Part shown: piece after piece, positions 26,613 through 35,627 of the stretch
Layout: each line of letters starts with the position of its first letter
Numbering within the stretch: position 1 is the first letter of the stretch
NCBI RefSeq assembly: GCF_002224365.1
Contig: NZ_CP022437.1
Location: 4,154,001 to 4,218,000 of the forward strand
Direction: 5' to 3'
DNA from: Virgibacillus necropolis
Lineage (GTDB): Bacteria; Bacillota; Bacilli; Bacillales; Amphibacillaceae
Length of the DNA stretch: 64,000 nt
Position numbers and translations under genes: made by a program
The notes under the pieces: model-generated
What the model saw: only the letters and a program-made list of their open reading frames with translations
The model's database searches: none
Told to the model about the DNA's origin: nothing

Positions 26613-27850
26613 CGGTAAAGCATTGGCGTGGTGTTACATCGTGGGCAGGTTGACTGCTACCCTATCTACCTAGCTTGCTAAGCAGATACTCTAGAAAGGT
26701 ACTTGATTCCCTTGTTATAGAGGTTCATTGCTGCAACACGGTCATCATTTGATCGATAAGCGCATTTCTTGCAGCAAAATTGATGTGTTTTCTTGTTACG
26801 ATTGTTTTTAGCTCTATGTTCACACTTCGGACAATCTTGAGATGTATATTTCGGATTCACCAAAATAACTTTTGATTTTGTCATTTGCGCTTTATATGTT
26901 AAAAACTCTCGCAATTGGTCGAAGGCCCAAGAAACAGAAACATATCGTTTACGTTTGCACACTTTTTCAGTAGCTTTTCGTACATTTTGTAAATCTTCTA
27001 AGGTGTATAATGTGTTTTGGCCATAATTGGTTACGAGTGCCTTAGAGACAACGTGGTTAACATCTGTCATCCAACAGTTTTCTCGTTGACCAATGGCTTT
27101 TAACCTTCTTCGAGCAGAAGGTGTTTGTCTTTGTTGCAATTGTTTCCGTAATAATTTGTAATGCGCACGTTTTTGTTTGATTTGTTTACCACTGAAAAAT
27201 GTTGTTTTTCCAGCATCATCAAATACGGTAGCAACGAAGTTGATACCTAAGTCGATCCCAACAATATGTAACACATCACTAGTATTAAATTGTTCGCTTT
27301 CTTTGAGTTCCTTTGTCATTGGAATGTGTAGAAAGTATTTCCCTTTCTTTTGCACAAGTTTGGAAGTACCGAACTTCCAGGATCCATCAAAAAAATGCTC
27401 CATCTTTTTCGTGACATATGGAACTTTGATCCGTCCAAACAATGTGTTCACGGAAAAATATTCAGATTTTAAGGAGTAATCACGATTCCACACCAAATCA
27501 TATTCTGGTTTTTTAAATTTAGCTAGCGTATTTTCTACATCGTTTGATTGCATTGACTTATATTTAGCACACACTGTTCTCGCAACGCTATTTGCCATTT
27601 GCGATTTCAAACGATAGTCAGAACGGAGCAAATTATACGTTAATTTGTGTAACTTAATGGAAGTAAAACAGTCGTGGCGAAATGCCTTTTTAGAGGCGAA
27701 ATTCAGACCCTTACGAACGGCACGAATTGTATCTAGTAATTTTTCTTTATCTAATTCAGTTGGTAAAATCTTTATCTTAGCTGTAATCGTAAGTTTCATC
27801 ATTTCCCTCTCCTCTCTTGTTTATTATACTATATGCGAACAAACGTTTTC
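26590..27850 (-). mobile_element. IS1341-type (IS200/IS605 group) element with tnpB only
   Basis: Carries a single tnpB and no tnpA. The region 26590-26680 beyond the tnpB stop holds a palindrome-rich right end (TGTAACACCACGCC..GGTGATAAAAAATAGGAGCCC) where the guide (omega) RNA is expected. The left side shows a promoter-like TATAGTATAAT about 30 bases before tnpB. Boundaries are approximate; such elements make no target duplication. It splits a DUF1206 gene. Confidence 0.75.
26678..27802 (-). CDS. tnpB: RNA-guided endonuclease TnpB
   Basis: 374-residue TnpB, the RNA-guided nuclease ancestral to Cas12. N-terminal wedge/REC part, then RuvC-like motifs: GIDLGINFVATVF (Asp184), YTLEDLQNVR (Glu269) and SNDDRVAAMNLYN (Asp353/354). 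Zinc-finger cysteines CPKC (324, 327) and CCKKC (343-347) are present. All catalytic residues are intact, so it may be active, with its guide RNA read from the 3' end of the element. ATG start with GAGAGGAGAGGG upstream. Confidence 0.92.
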   Translation of the reverse strand: MMKLTITAKIKILPTELDKEKLLDTIRAVRKGLNFASKKAFRHDCFTSIKLHKLTYNLLRSDYRLKSQMANSVARTVCAKYKSMQSNDVENTLAKFKKPEYDLVWNRDYSLKSEYFSVNTLFGRIKVPYVTKKMEHFFDGSWKFGTSKLVQKKGKYFLHIPMTKELKESEQFNTSDVLHIVGIDLGINFVATVFDDAGKTTFFSGKQIKQKRAHYKLLRKQLQQRQTPSARRRLKAIGQRENCWMTDVNHVVSKALVTNYGQNTLYTLEDLQNVRKATEKVCKRKRYVSVSWAFDQLREFLTYKAQMTKSKVILVNPKYTSQDCPKCEHRAKNNRNKKTHQFCCKKCAYRSNDDRVAAMNLYNKGIKYLSRVSA

Positions 27851-28317
27851 AACAGAGAAGAGCTGCTTTTTTTAAAAATTGAAACCAGCCAATTCCTCTC
27901 CGCCGAAATCGAAGAGTTTGACAGAGTCTCCTTGGCTTTTGATGATGAAATATAGCTGTAAAAAAGTAACCAATCCGAATAAAAAAGTCTTTAATCTTTG
28001 TTCCATCATGGTCGCCCTCAATAAAAACTTGTGTGAGTAACCATGTTATATAACCAGTTAGGCCAAGTACCACCAGCCACAATATTAATTCCCCATATGG
28101 CTTACTAGCAACCGCAGCAATGGCTCCTTGCTGATCACTCACCAATACCTATCGCTGCCATCATGGAAATAAGACCGATTAATACATACACAGAGCCTTT
28201 TGCAGAAAACCCTATTCTTGAATACCATCTGACCCAAGGCATTACATTGTTATCAGCATCTTTCCTCTTAAGAAAGCCACTTATCCTAATCAGTATATTT
28301 TCCATCATGTCATTCAT
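27849..28317 (-). pseudogene. DUF1206 membrane protein, 5' fragment with frameshift
   Basis: Start region MNDMMENILIRISGFLKRKD then WYSRIGFSAKGSVYVLIGLISMMAAIGIG, stopping at TGA near 28137. The family sequence continues in another frame as SDQQGAIAAVASKPYGELILWLVVLGLTGYITWLL..FFIRIGYFFTAI, so one base was lost or gained. After about 27930 similarity ends and the TnpB element begins. The gene is inactive independent of the insertion. Confidence 0.8.
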
Positions 28318-28384
28318 CCTTATAAGGAACACGTAATAAGGGTGTATTCCTCTAAAACCCTATTTAGAAACATTTTAATTGCTA

Positions 28385-28657
28385 GAGGAATTTCAAAAAG
28401 TCATCAAATGATAAACGGCGAATTTCTTCGTTGCGCAGTTTTTCCGGTCCTCACGTATTAAAAGCATAGAGGAACTTCTACGAAGACCGTCCACGTCCTG
28501 TGGACAACGTAGAAGTCAGCACATCCTGTGCAAGTCCGGTCCTCAAAATCTTCGCGCCTTGAACTTGACGCACAGGACGTGCTAATGTCGACTTTGCAAC
28601 AGGACGCCTGAGTTCTTTGTCGACCTTGTTTCTAATTTGCCAACTTTTTGAACACGC
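28385..28657 (+). repeat. Family A repeat, copy 4 (longest)
   Basis: Starts GAGGAATTTCAAAAAGTCATC and ends CAACTTTTTGAACACGC. Shares the ATCCTGTGCAAGTCCGGTCCTC block with copy 3 and adds an extra segment with GACGCACAGGACGTGC. Fills the 340-base gap before the lipid kinase gene. Confidence 0.75.
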
Positions 28658-28675
28658 ATTGTAAAATTACTTCCA

Positions 28676-29575
28676 TCAGATGATCTCTGTCCCCTTAACC
28701 ATCCGAATATATTTCGGCAGAATCGTAATCGAAGCGGGAGTTGCTCCATTTATCTCACCGTCCATGTCAACTTCTTTCGCACGGTCTGTTTCAATTTCTA
28801 ACGACTCTGCTTGAAAATGAATTAGTTCAGACAGTTCATCCGGATCGGTCGTTGGCTTGTTCATCGATAGAAATTCACGAAAGGAAGCGAGGTTTGAGGT
28901 TTTTATAATTAACACATCCATTTTTCCATCACTTGGATCTGCGGTGGTTATCGGCAATTCCTTTGTGCCCATGAATCTACCATTTAGTACTAATATTAGG
29001 ACAGCCTCGCCGTCATATGTTTCAACATCTGTTTTAATTTTATAACTAAATGACTCTGCTTGGTTAACAGTGCGCAATGTACTCATATAATAACTAAGCA
29101 CTCCGAAGCTCCTTTTTTGATCTGGGTCAACATTTAGAGAGGCTTCTGAAACAAAGCCAATTCCCCAGAAGTTAAGAAAATATCTCTCCCCCGTTTTCCC
29201 AAGATCGATATCCACAATTTCCCCTCTCGCAATTCCCTCTGCAGCTTGTTTGAGGTTTTGTGAAGTACCTAGCATACGGCTGAAGTCATTACACGTTCCA
29301 CCTGGCAAAACACCAATAATCGGTTTTTTTTCTAGTGGTGCGATACTGTTTATGCACTCATGGATTGTTCCATCTCCGCCTAAAATCACAATAATGTCCA
29401 CGTGATCAGCATAGTCTGCACATATTCTTTTTACTTCATTTATGGTTTCGGTTTGAATAATAGTAAGTTTTTTAATTGCTTTTGTAATAGAAGGTAGTGT
29501 TTGTTCAAGTTTTTGTTCTAAATCATCGTTTCCTGCATTACTATTATATAAGAATAGACCTGTTTCATATTTCAT
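28676..29575 (-). CDS. Diacylglycerol/lipid kinase (DagK/YegS family)
   Basis: 299 residues. ATP-binding VILGGDGTIHECINS and the PGGTCNDFSRML loop are the family signature; the C-terminal domain shows MDGEINGATPASITILP. Expected to phosphorylate diacylglycerol or a related lipid at the membrane. ATG 29575 with AGGAGGAAAT upstream. Could be a paralogue rather than the essential DgkB. Confidence 0.88.
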   Translation of the reverse strand: MKYETGLFLYNSNAGNDDLEQKLEQTLPSITKAIKKLTIIQTETINEVKRICADYADHVDIIVILGGDGTIHECINSIAPLEKKPIIGVLPGGTCNDFSRMLGTSQNLKQAAEGIARGEIVDIDLGKTGERYFLNFWGIGFVSEASLNVDPDQKRSFGVLSYYMSTLRTVNQAESFSYKIKTDVETYDGEAVLILVLNGRFMGTKELPITTADPSDGKMDVLIIKTSNLASFREFLSMNKPTTDPDELSELIHFQAESLEIETDRAKEVDMDGEINGATPASITILPKYIRMVKGTEII

Positions 29576-29781
29576 TATAATTTCCTCCTACTCAACCTAA
29601 TAGTTACTCAATACCCTATCCTATCTTAGAAAAAATCGCAATTCACATTGTTCCTAACCCCAAAAAAATAGTTATTATTAATTCGATGTAAAATTAAAAA
29701 AATATCTAGTATTCTTGCTTGAAATAGTATTTAATATAGTAGTAGGAATTATAATTTTCTAAATTACACAGGAGGGTCAAA

Positions 29782-30714
29782 ATGAAGAAAATTTATAGTT
29801 TGTTGCTTGTATTAAGTTTAGCTTTTATTCTTACAGCATGTGGTGGTTCGGATCAAGAAGATGCACAAGGAAGCGACAAAAAAGAAAAAGGCGACCTTAA
29901 ACCAGACACACTTGTAATTGGTTTTGTACCATCTCAGGACTCAGATACAATTGCAGATACAATTCAACCAATGGCTGATCGTTTGTCGGAAGAGCTGGAC
30001 ATTGAAGTAAAAGGGCAAGTAATGACTAGCTATAACTCGCTCGTTGAAGCTATGGGGGCTAACCAGGTTCACGTTGGATTTATTCCAGCATTTGGTTATG
30101 TTTTAGCAAATGAGCAGTACGGGGCAGAAGTAATCTTGAAATCTATTCGTCATGGATCAGGTACATATAAAGCACAATACTTGGTTCGCTCTGATTCTGG
30201 TATCGAAACACTTGAAGATTTGAAAGGAAAAATCTGGGCTTATCCTGATAAAGGATCTACCTCTGGCTATCTTTTCCCGGCAAATCAATTAATGCAGAAG
30301 TTCGATTATGCTAGTGCACCAGAACTTGAAACAGACTTTTTCTCAGCTACTGTTCAAGCAGGTGGCCATGATACTGCAGCACTTGCTGTTTTAGAAGGTG
30401 ACGCAGATGTCGCTACTACATTTGATGATGTTCGTACAGAACTTGAGGCAGAACATCCAGATATCATGGAGGAATTAACTGTAATTGGTCATACCGAGGA
30501 AATTCCGAATGATACCATTTCAGTTACCAAAGAGTTAGATGAAGAATTAGTTAAGAAAATCAAAGAAATCTTCCTTTCGTTTAATGATGATCCTGAAATG
30601 ATCAAAATTATGAATGAAGTTTATAACTGGGATGCAATCGATGAAGCATCTGACAAAGAATACCAGGTAGTTAAAGATACGTACCAAAAATTCAAAGACA
30701 ACATTGAATTATAA
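29782..30714 (+). CDS. phnD: Phosphonate/phosphate-type ABC transporter substrate-binding lipoprotein
   Basis: 310-residue PhnD-like extracytoplasmic binding protein anchored as a lipoprotein (lipobox ILTACGG). Typical segments are VIGFVPSQDSDTIADTIQPMADRLSEEL, VEAMGANQVHVGFIPAFGYV and the anion-loop DKGSTSGYLFPANQL, where TSG backbone amides bind phosphonate or related oxyanions. First gene of phnD-phnC-phnE-phnE. AGGAGGG before the ATG. Ligand could be phosphonate, phosphite or an organophosphate. Confidence 0.9.
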   Translation: MKKIYSLLLVLSLAFILTACGGSDQEDAQGSDKKEKGDLKPDTLVIGFVPSQDSDTIADTIQPMADRLSEELDIEVKGQVMTSYNSLVEAMGANQVHVGFIPAFGYVLANEQYGAEVILKSIRHGSGTYKAQYLVRSDSGIETLEDLKGKIWAYPDKGSTSGYLFPANQLMQKFDYASAPELETDFFSATVQAGGHDTAALAVLEGDADVATTFDDVRTELEAEHPDIMEELTVIGHTEEIPNDTISVTKELDEELVKKIKEIFLSFNDDPEMIKIMNEVYNWDAIDEASDKEYQVVKDTYQKFKDNIEL

Positions 30715-30823
30715 TTAAACGATAGTTAAATTTACAAAAAGGGGAGGTATTTATATCTCCCTTTTTTCTCAGGTGTAGATTGTTGCGCTCTCAATTTCGT
30801 AACTAATGGAGGGAATACATATT

Positions 30824-31600
30824 ATGATTGAATTTAAAGATGTCAGCCTTGTTTACCCGAATGGAACAGAAGGCTTGAAAAACATAAATACCACCATTAA
30901 AGATGGTGAATTTGTTGTGATTGTAGGTTTATCCGGAGCAGGAAAATCTACGTTTATTCGCAGTATAAATCGACTCGTTACGCCAACAACAGGATCCCTC
31001 TTAATTGATGATGAGGATATTATTACTTATCGTGGTTCAAATCTACGAAAACTACGCACAAAGATTGGCATGATTTTTCAAAACTATAACCTGGTAAAGC
31101 GTTCCAACGTTTTAAAAAATGTTTTAGCTGGACGACTTGGACACACCAGTACGTTAAGATCAATTTTAAACCTTTACAAAAAGGATGATGTTGGACTAGC
31201 TTACGAAAGCTTAAAGCGTGTAAATATTGATGAAAAATTGTATAACCGTGCTGACGAACTTAGCGGTGGTCAACAGCAGCGCGTCAGTATTGCACGCGTA
31301 TTGACACAGAAACCTTCCTACATTCTTGCAGATGAACCAGTAGCATCACTTGATCCACCAACATCCCACCAGGTTATGACGTACCTAAAAAAAATTAATA
31401 AGGAAGATAATATTACAACAATAGTAAACCTACATTTTATTGATATGGCTATGGAATATGCTGATCGTATTATCGGTATGCGCGCTGGAGAAGTTGTTTT
31501 CGACGGCCCGGTATCTGAGGTAACAGAAAAAACATTTGAAGAAATCTATGGCCGGACCATTCGTGAGGACGACTTGCGTGGGGGGGCAAATGAATCGTGA
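30824..31600 (+). CDS. phnC: Phosphonate-type ABC transporter ATP-binding protein
   Basis: 258 residues with Walker A GLSGAGKST, Q-loop FQNYNLV, signature LSGGQQQRVSIARVL, Walker B YILADEPVASLDP and H-loop NLHFIDMA, all typical of PhnC. The ATG at 30824 has TGGAGGGA at correct distance; the ATG at 30806 lies before that site. Ends overlapping the permease GTG by 4 bases. Confidence 0.92.
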   Translation: MIEFKDVSLVYPNGTEGLKNINTTIKDGEFVVIVGLSGAGKSTFIRSINRLVTPTTGSLLIDDEDIITYRGSNLRKLRTKIGMIFQNYNLVKRSNVLKNVLAGRLGHTSTLRSILNLYKKDDVGLAYESLKRVNIDEKLYNRADELSGGQQQRVSIARVLTQKPSYILADEPVASLDPPTSHQVMTYLKKINKEDNITTIVNLHFIDMAMEYADRIIGMRAGEVVFDGPVSEVTEKTFEEIYGRTIREDDLRGGANES

Positions 31601-32412
31601 CTAAACAGTTAAATTCCAAGTCCTTACAAAAAACACCACCTATCTACCCGGTTAAAACCAAGGTTCAACTTACAACCATTCTAATTGTTGTATTAGGATT
31701 TTACTTATTCAGTATGTTTTGGACACAACAAAAAATGGTCGGTGGATTTGGTAATGCATTTAGTAATGTCCTTGTAGTTGTAGAAAAGTTTTTCCCACCC
31801 AATATGAGTGTTATTACAGCGGTGTGGGACCCAATGGCTCAAACCATCCAAATGGCAATTATCGCCACAACGTTTGCAGCGATTCTAACTGTTCCATTAG
31901 CACTTTTATCAGCACAAAATATAACATCCATTAAACCTCTTTACATTACAACTCGAACAGTGCTAAATATTTTACGTACCATTCCCGATTTAGTTTTAGC
32001 TGTTATTTTCGTTGGACTATTTGGAGTTGGTTTATTTCCAGGTATCGTTGCACTCATCATATTCTCATTAGGTATCTTGGCAAAATTGATAAGTGAAACG
32101 ATAGAGTCTGTTGATATGGATCCACTTGAAGCAATGCGGGCATCAGGCGGTAGTGTAATTCAAGTAATTTTCTATGGGCTGGTTCCACAGGTCTTACCAC
32201 AATTCACATCATTTGTCCTCTATGTATTTGAAATAAATATACGGGCGTCTGTTGTACTAGGACTTGTTGGTGCAGGTGGTATTGGACTCGTTCTCGATCA
32301 ACAGCTTAAGTTTTATAACTATCCGAATGTTATGGCTATCATCATTCTAATATTCGTTGTTGTACTGATTATTGAGTATATCAGCAATAAACTAAGGGAG
32401 GCATTAATATAA
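31597..32412 (+). CDS. phnE: Phosphonate-type ABC transporter permease 1
   Basis: 271 residues, about six helices, with the EAA-type loop PLEAMRASGGSVIQVIFYGLVPQVLPQF that contacts the ATPase. GTG start overlapping the phnC stop. Its stop overlaps the start of the second permease by one base, so both are translated together as a heterodimer. Confidence 0.9.
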   Translation: MTKQLNSKSLQKTPPIYPVKTKVQLTTILIVVLGFYLFSMFWTQQKMVGGFGNAFSNVLVVVEKFFPPNMSVITAVWDPMAQTIQMAIIATTFAAILTVPLALLSAQNITSIKPLYITTRTVLNILRTIPDLVLAVIFVGLFGVGLFPGIVALIIFSLGILAKLISETIESVDMDPLEAMRASGGSVIQVIFYGLVPQVLPQFTSFVLYVFEINIRASVVLGLVGAGGIGLVLDQQLKFYNYPNVMAIIILIFVVVLIIEYISNKLREALI

Positions 32413-33212
32413 TGGAATCTATTTCATTACCTCCAAAGCAACCTAAATCAGCTTTTAAAAAAATAAAAGGAATACTAATCTTTCTAGCTGTTATTGCCAT
32501 TTATATATGGACGTTTATCGGAATTGACATTGACTGGGCTCGTGCTGTCGAACGGGCAATAAGTAACTTCGGGGTAATTATTCCCAGGTTATTCAGCCCT
32601 GACTGGTCAGCTACTGGTGAGGTCACATTAAAAATAATTGAGACAGTATTTATTGCTTTTGCTGGATCTTTCATGGCTTCTATTCTGGCCATTCCACTTG
32701 GTTTCCTTGCTGCAAAAAATATGTCTCGTAGTAAGTTTTTATCTAATATTGGCAAATGGATCCTATCTGCTATCCGTGCATTTCCAGATATTATCCTGGC
32801 TATATTATTTGTCGTAGCAGTGGGCCCGAATGCATTTGCTGGTGTTCTTGCAATTGCGATTGGATCGACAGGAATGCTTGGAAAGCTATATTCTGAAGTG
32901 GTAGAGTCAATCGATATGAGGGTTGTTGAAGCTATGGAAGCTAATGGAGCGAATAAGATACAAATGCTTTTCTATGGTGTCATACCTCAGATTATTCCTG
33001 AGTTCTTATCCTATGCCATTTATCGGTTTGAAATCGATGTACGTGCATCTTCCATACTAGGTATTGTTGGTGCAGGTGGTATTGGTACGATGATTATCTT
33101 TGCAGCCAATAACCGGAACTGGAGTGAAATGGGACTTATCCTGTTAGCAATTATTATTGTTGTTACGATAATTGACTTCATATCGGCAAGAATTCGCCGC
33201 AAAATAGTGTAG
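32412..33212 (+). CDS. phnE: Phosphonate-type ABC transporter permease 2
   Basis: 266 residues, homologous to the preceding permease, with the same coupling loop VVEAMEANGANKIQMLFYGVIPQIIPEF and GIVGAGGIG motif. Translationally coupled to permease 1. Completes a full D-C-E-E importer. Confidence 0.9.
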   Translation: MESISLPPKQPKSAFKKIKGILIFLAVIAIYIWTFIGIDIDWARAVERAISNFGVIIPRLFSPDWSATGEVTLKIIETVFIAFAGSFMASILAIPLGFLAAKNMSRSKFLSNIGKWILSAIRAFPDIILAILFVVAVGPNAFAGVLAIAIGSTGMLGKLYSEVVESIDMRVVEAMEANGANKIQMLFYGVIPQIIPEFLSYAIYRFEIDVRASSILGIVGAGGIGTMIIFAANNRNWSEMGLILLAIIIVVTIIDFISARIRRKIV

Positions 33213-33295
33213 AACTTAAGTGAAACGAAATTAAAGGTTTACTTTGATTTCGTTTTCTTATTTTAAGAATTTCAAAAAGGAGTATTGACCTACTT

Positions 33296-34867
33296 ATGGA
33301 TACAGCAAATTTAACGATTCTATATACAAGTGATGTTCATGGAAACGCTTTACCAATTATATATGGTAGCAATCAACCTGCTGATACCGGCCTTGCCAAG
33401 TATGCAAGCCTTGTTAAAAAGACAAAAGAACAAACTGATAATCTTCTTATCCTAGATAATGGAGATTTAATTCAAGGAACCCCACTTATGACACATTTCG
33501 TAAAACAACATAAAACAGAAGAAAACCCAATGATTGGCATTATGAATCGAATTGGAATTGAAGCAAGTGTAATCGGCAATCATGAGTTTAACTTTGGGAA
33601 ACAAATTTTAGAAAATGCAGTAAAGGAATCAAATTTTCCGTGGTTATCTGCAAATACATTAGATCAAACCACGAACCAACCCTATTTTGGCCAACCGTAT
33701 CATATAAAAAAATTAGATAATGGCATTAAAGTAGCTGTAATTGGGGTTACAACCCACTACATTCCTAATTGGGAATCACCAGAGCATATAGAAGGAATTA
33801 ATTTTCAAGATGCTTTAACCTCTCTACAGAAATGGGTTAATCATCTTCATCAAATTCAAAAACCTGACTTATTAATTGCATCCTATCATGGAGGATTTGA
33901 ACGGGATATTGAGTCAGGCGAGCCAACTGAAGTATTAACAGGAGAAAACCAGGGCTATCAGATGTGTCAGGAAATTGATGGAATTGATGTGCTTTTGACG
34001 GGACACCAGCATCGCACCTTAACTGGTATAATAAATAATGTATTGGTTATCCAGCCTGGGTTTAACGCTCAAGGTTATGGTCAAATAGAAATTGAATTCA
34101 GTAAAGATCAAGACAACTGGCATATAACTAAGAAGTCTGCGAGGTTGCTTGATTTGGAAGGTGTCCCTGCTGACTCAGAAATAGTAGAGTATATGGCAAT
34201 GCTTGAGAACTCTACTCAACAATGGCTTGATCAACCAATTGGTTATGTTGATGGGGATATGACAATTGAAAATCCACTGCAAGTACGTATGAACAAACAT
34301 CCTTTTATCGAATTCATACAGCAGGTACAGATGGCAGCAACTGGTGTGGACATTTCTGTTACCTCCCTTCTGAATAACAAATCAACTGGATTTGGGCCTG
34401 TCGTAACCATGCGAGATATTGTGGCAAACTACATGTACCCGAACACATTGGTTGTTCTGAAGTTATCTGGAGCAGATATCTTTGCGGCACTTGAAAAAAC
34501 AGCATCATACTTTATCTTAAATGAATTTGGGGAAATTGACGTTAATCCAAGCTTTAGCCAACCAAAACCGCAACATTATAATTACGATATGTGGGAAGGA
34601 ATCGAGTACAACATAAATGTCCGAAATCCGGTTGGATCACGCATCGAATATGTAACGAAAGATGGAATCCCTCTTGACTTAGATGGAGTCTACCCTGTTG
34701 TACTGAATAATTATCGTGCAAATGGTGGTGGTAATTATCATATGTTCAAAAATAAACCAATTGTCAAAGAAGTACAACAAGATACAGTCGAGCTCATCAG
34801 ATGGTACTTTGAGCAGCATCCAACTGTTAAAGCAAACGCAACAAAAAATTTTGAGGTAAAGAAGTGA
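33296..34867 (+). CDS. 5'-nucleotidase / 2',3'-cyclic phosphodiesterase-type metallophosphoesterase
   Basis: 523 residues. N-terminal metallophosphoesterase domain with metal ligands TSDVHGN, DNGDLIQGTP, GNHEFNFG, ASYHGG and LTGHQHR; C-terminal 5'-nucleotidase substrate domain (about 320-500) with NNYRANGGGNYHMF. No signal peptide or anchor, so unlike most relatives it appears cytosolic. It follows phnDCEE by 83 bases on the same strand, suggesting processing of an imported phosphorus compound; that link is inference. Confidence 0.85.
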   Translation: MDTANLTILYTSDVHGNALPIIYGSNQPADTGLAKYASLVKKTKEQTDNLLILDNGDLIQGTPLMTHFVKQHKTEENPMIGIMNRIGIEASVIGNHEFNFGKQILENAVKESNFPWLSANTLDQTTNQPYFGQPYHIKKLDNGIKVAVIGVTTHYIPNWESPEHIEGINFQDALTSLQKWVNHLHQIQKPDLLIASYHGGFERDIESGEPTEVLTGENQGYQMCQEIDGIDVLLTGHQHRTLTGIINNVLVIQPGFNAQGYGQIEIEFSKDQDNWHITKKSARLLDLEGVPADSEIVEYMAMLENSTQQWLDQPIGYVDGDMTIENPLQVRMNKHPFIEFIQQVQMAATGVDISVTSLLNNKSTGFGPVVTMRDIVANYMYPNTLVVLKLSGADIFAALEKTASYFILNEFGEIDVNPSFSQPKPQHYNYDMWEGIEYNINVRNPVGSRIEYVTKDGIPLDLDGVYPVVLNNYRANGGGNYHMFKNKPIVKEVQQDTVELIRWYFEQHPTVKANATKNFEVKK

Positions 34868-34870
34868 AGA

Positions 34871-34906
34871 AATAAGGCCCATACCTGGATTGGTATGGGC
34901 CTTATT
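34871..34906. terminator. Bidirectional terminator, nucleotidase / PepSY gene
   Basis: Perfect 15-bp stem AATAAGGCCCATACC with its complement around a six-base loop between convergent genes. Confidence 0.9.
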
Positions 34907-34910
34907 AGTA

Positions 34911-35534
34911 TTAATCTTCGTCATTATCGTCTTTGTCATCGTCATCGTCGTCATCTTCTTCAAGTGAAACTACAATTACCTCTCCGGTATTTGCATCAAC
35001 TTCGATGTCGGCCTCTTTTTTGCCATTTTTAATTTCAATCTCGTACGTTAAGCGGCCATCGTCTTCTTCAAGTTCAATACTTTTAATCGTTCCTTCAAAC
35101 TCTTTTAATGCAATTTCTTCTGCCTTATTAGCTTCAACTGCTACTTTTTTTACGGATGATTTATCATCATTTGCTTGTTGTTGATTTTCTGCGTTTTTGT
35201 CATCTTTATTATCATCCGCATCATCTAAATTGTCTTTGGCGTTTTTAGATAACGGCTTTTCTTTTAGATGAAGCACCTCGCCAGTACTTCCATCAAGTGT
35301 TAAATCATACTTCTTCTCGTCACCTAAAATTTCAACCTCATAAACCGCTTTATTCTTTTTTTCATCTAGCTCGAGTTCCGTAACTGTACCAGGATACTGG
35401 TCAGCCACTAATTTTCTAACGTCATCCGTTGATAGGGATGCCTCCGCTTGAGATGCTGTTGCCTGAAATATTCCTAACCCTAGAACAGCTGCTACAACTA
35501 CCCCGCCTACTGCGATTTTTTTCTTTTTAGTCAA
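34911..35534 (-). CDS. PepSY-domain exported protein
   Basis: 207 residues: N-terminal signal or membrane helix (VGGVVVAAVLGLGIFQATASQA), then two PepSY domains (about 35-95 and 125-190; VTELELDEKKNKAVYEVEILGDEKKYDLTLDGSTGEVL and IKSIELEEDDGRLTYEIEI), separated by an acidic N/D/K-rich linker and followed by an Asp-rich tail. Resembles B. subtilis YkoI/YkoJ, also beside a two-component system. Likely a cell-surface metal- or protease-modulating protein. Downstream of the histidine kinase, same strand. Confidence 0.85.
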   Translation of the reverse strand: MTKKKKIAVGGVVVAAVLGLGIFQATASQAEASLSTDDVRKLVADQYPGTVTELELDEKKNKAVYEVEILGDEKKYDLTLDGSTGEVLHLKEKPLSKNAKDNLDDADDNKDDKNAENQQQANDDKSSVKKVAVEANKAEEIALKEFEGTIKSIELEEDDGRLTYEIEIKNGKKEADIEVDANTGEVIVVSLEEDDDDDDDKDDNDED

Positions 35535-35627
35535 TTTTAATTCCTCCTTATTTCTTTCTTACTGTTATCATATCCCTCCCAAATGAAAGAACATGGTGAA
35601 CAAGATTAGAATTTGATGAGAAAGTGA

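Noticed and set aside
29640-29781. Pho box upstream of phnD
   Set aside because: I could not find the regularly spaced TT(A/C/T)ACA repeats expected for PhoP binding; the region is simply AT-rich.
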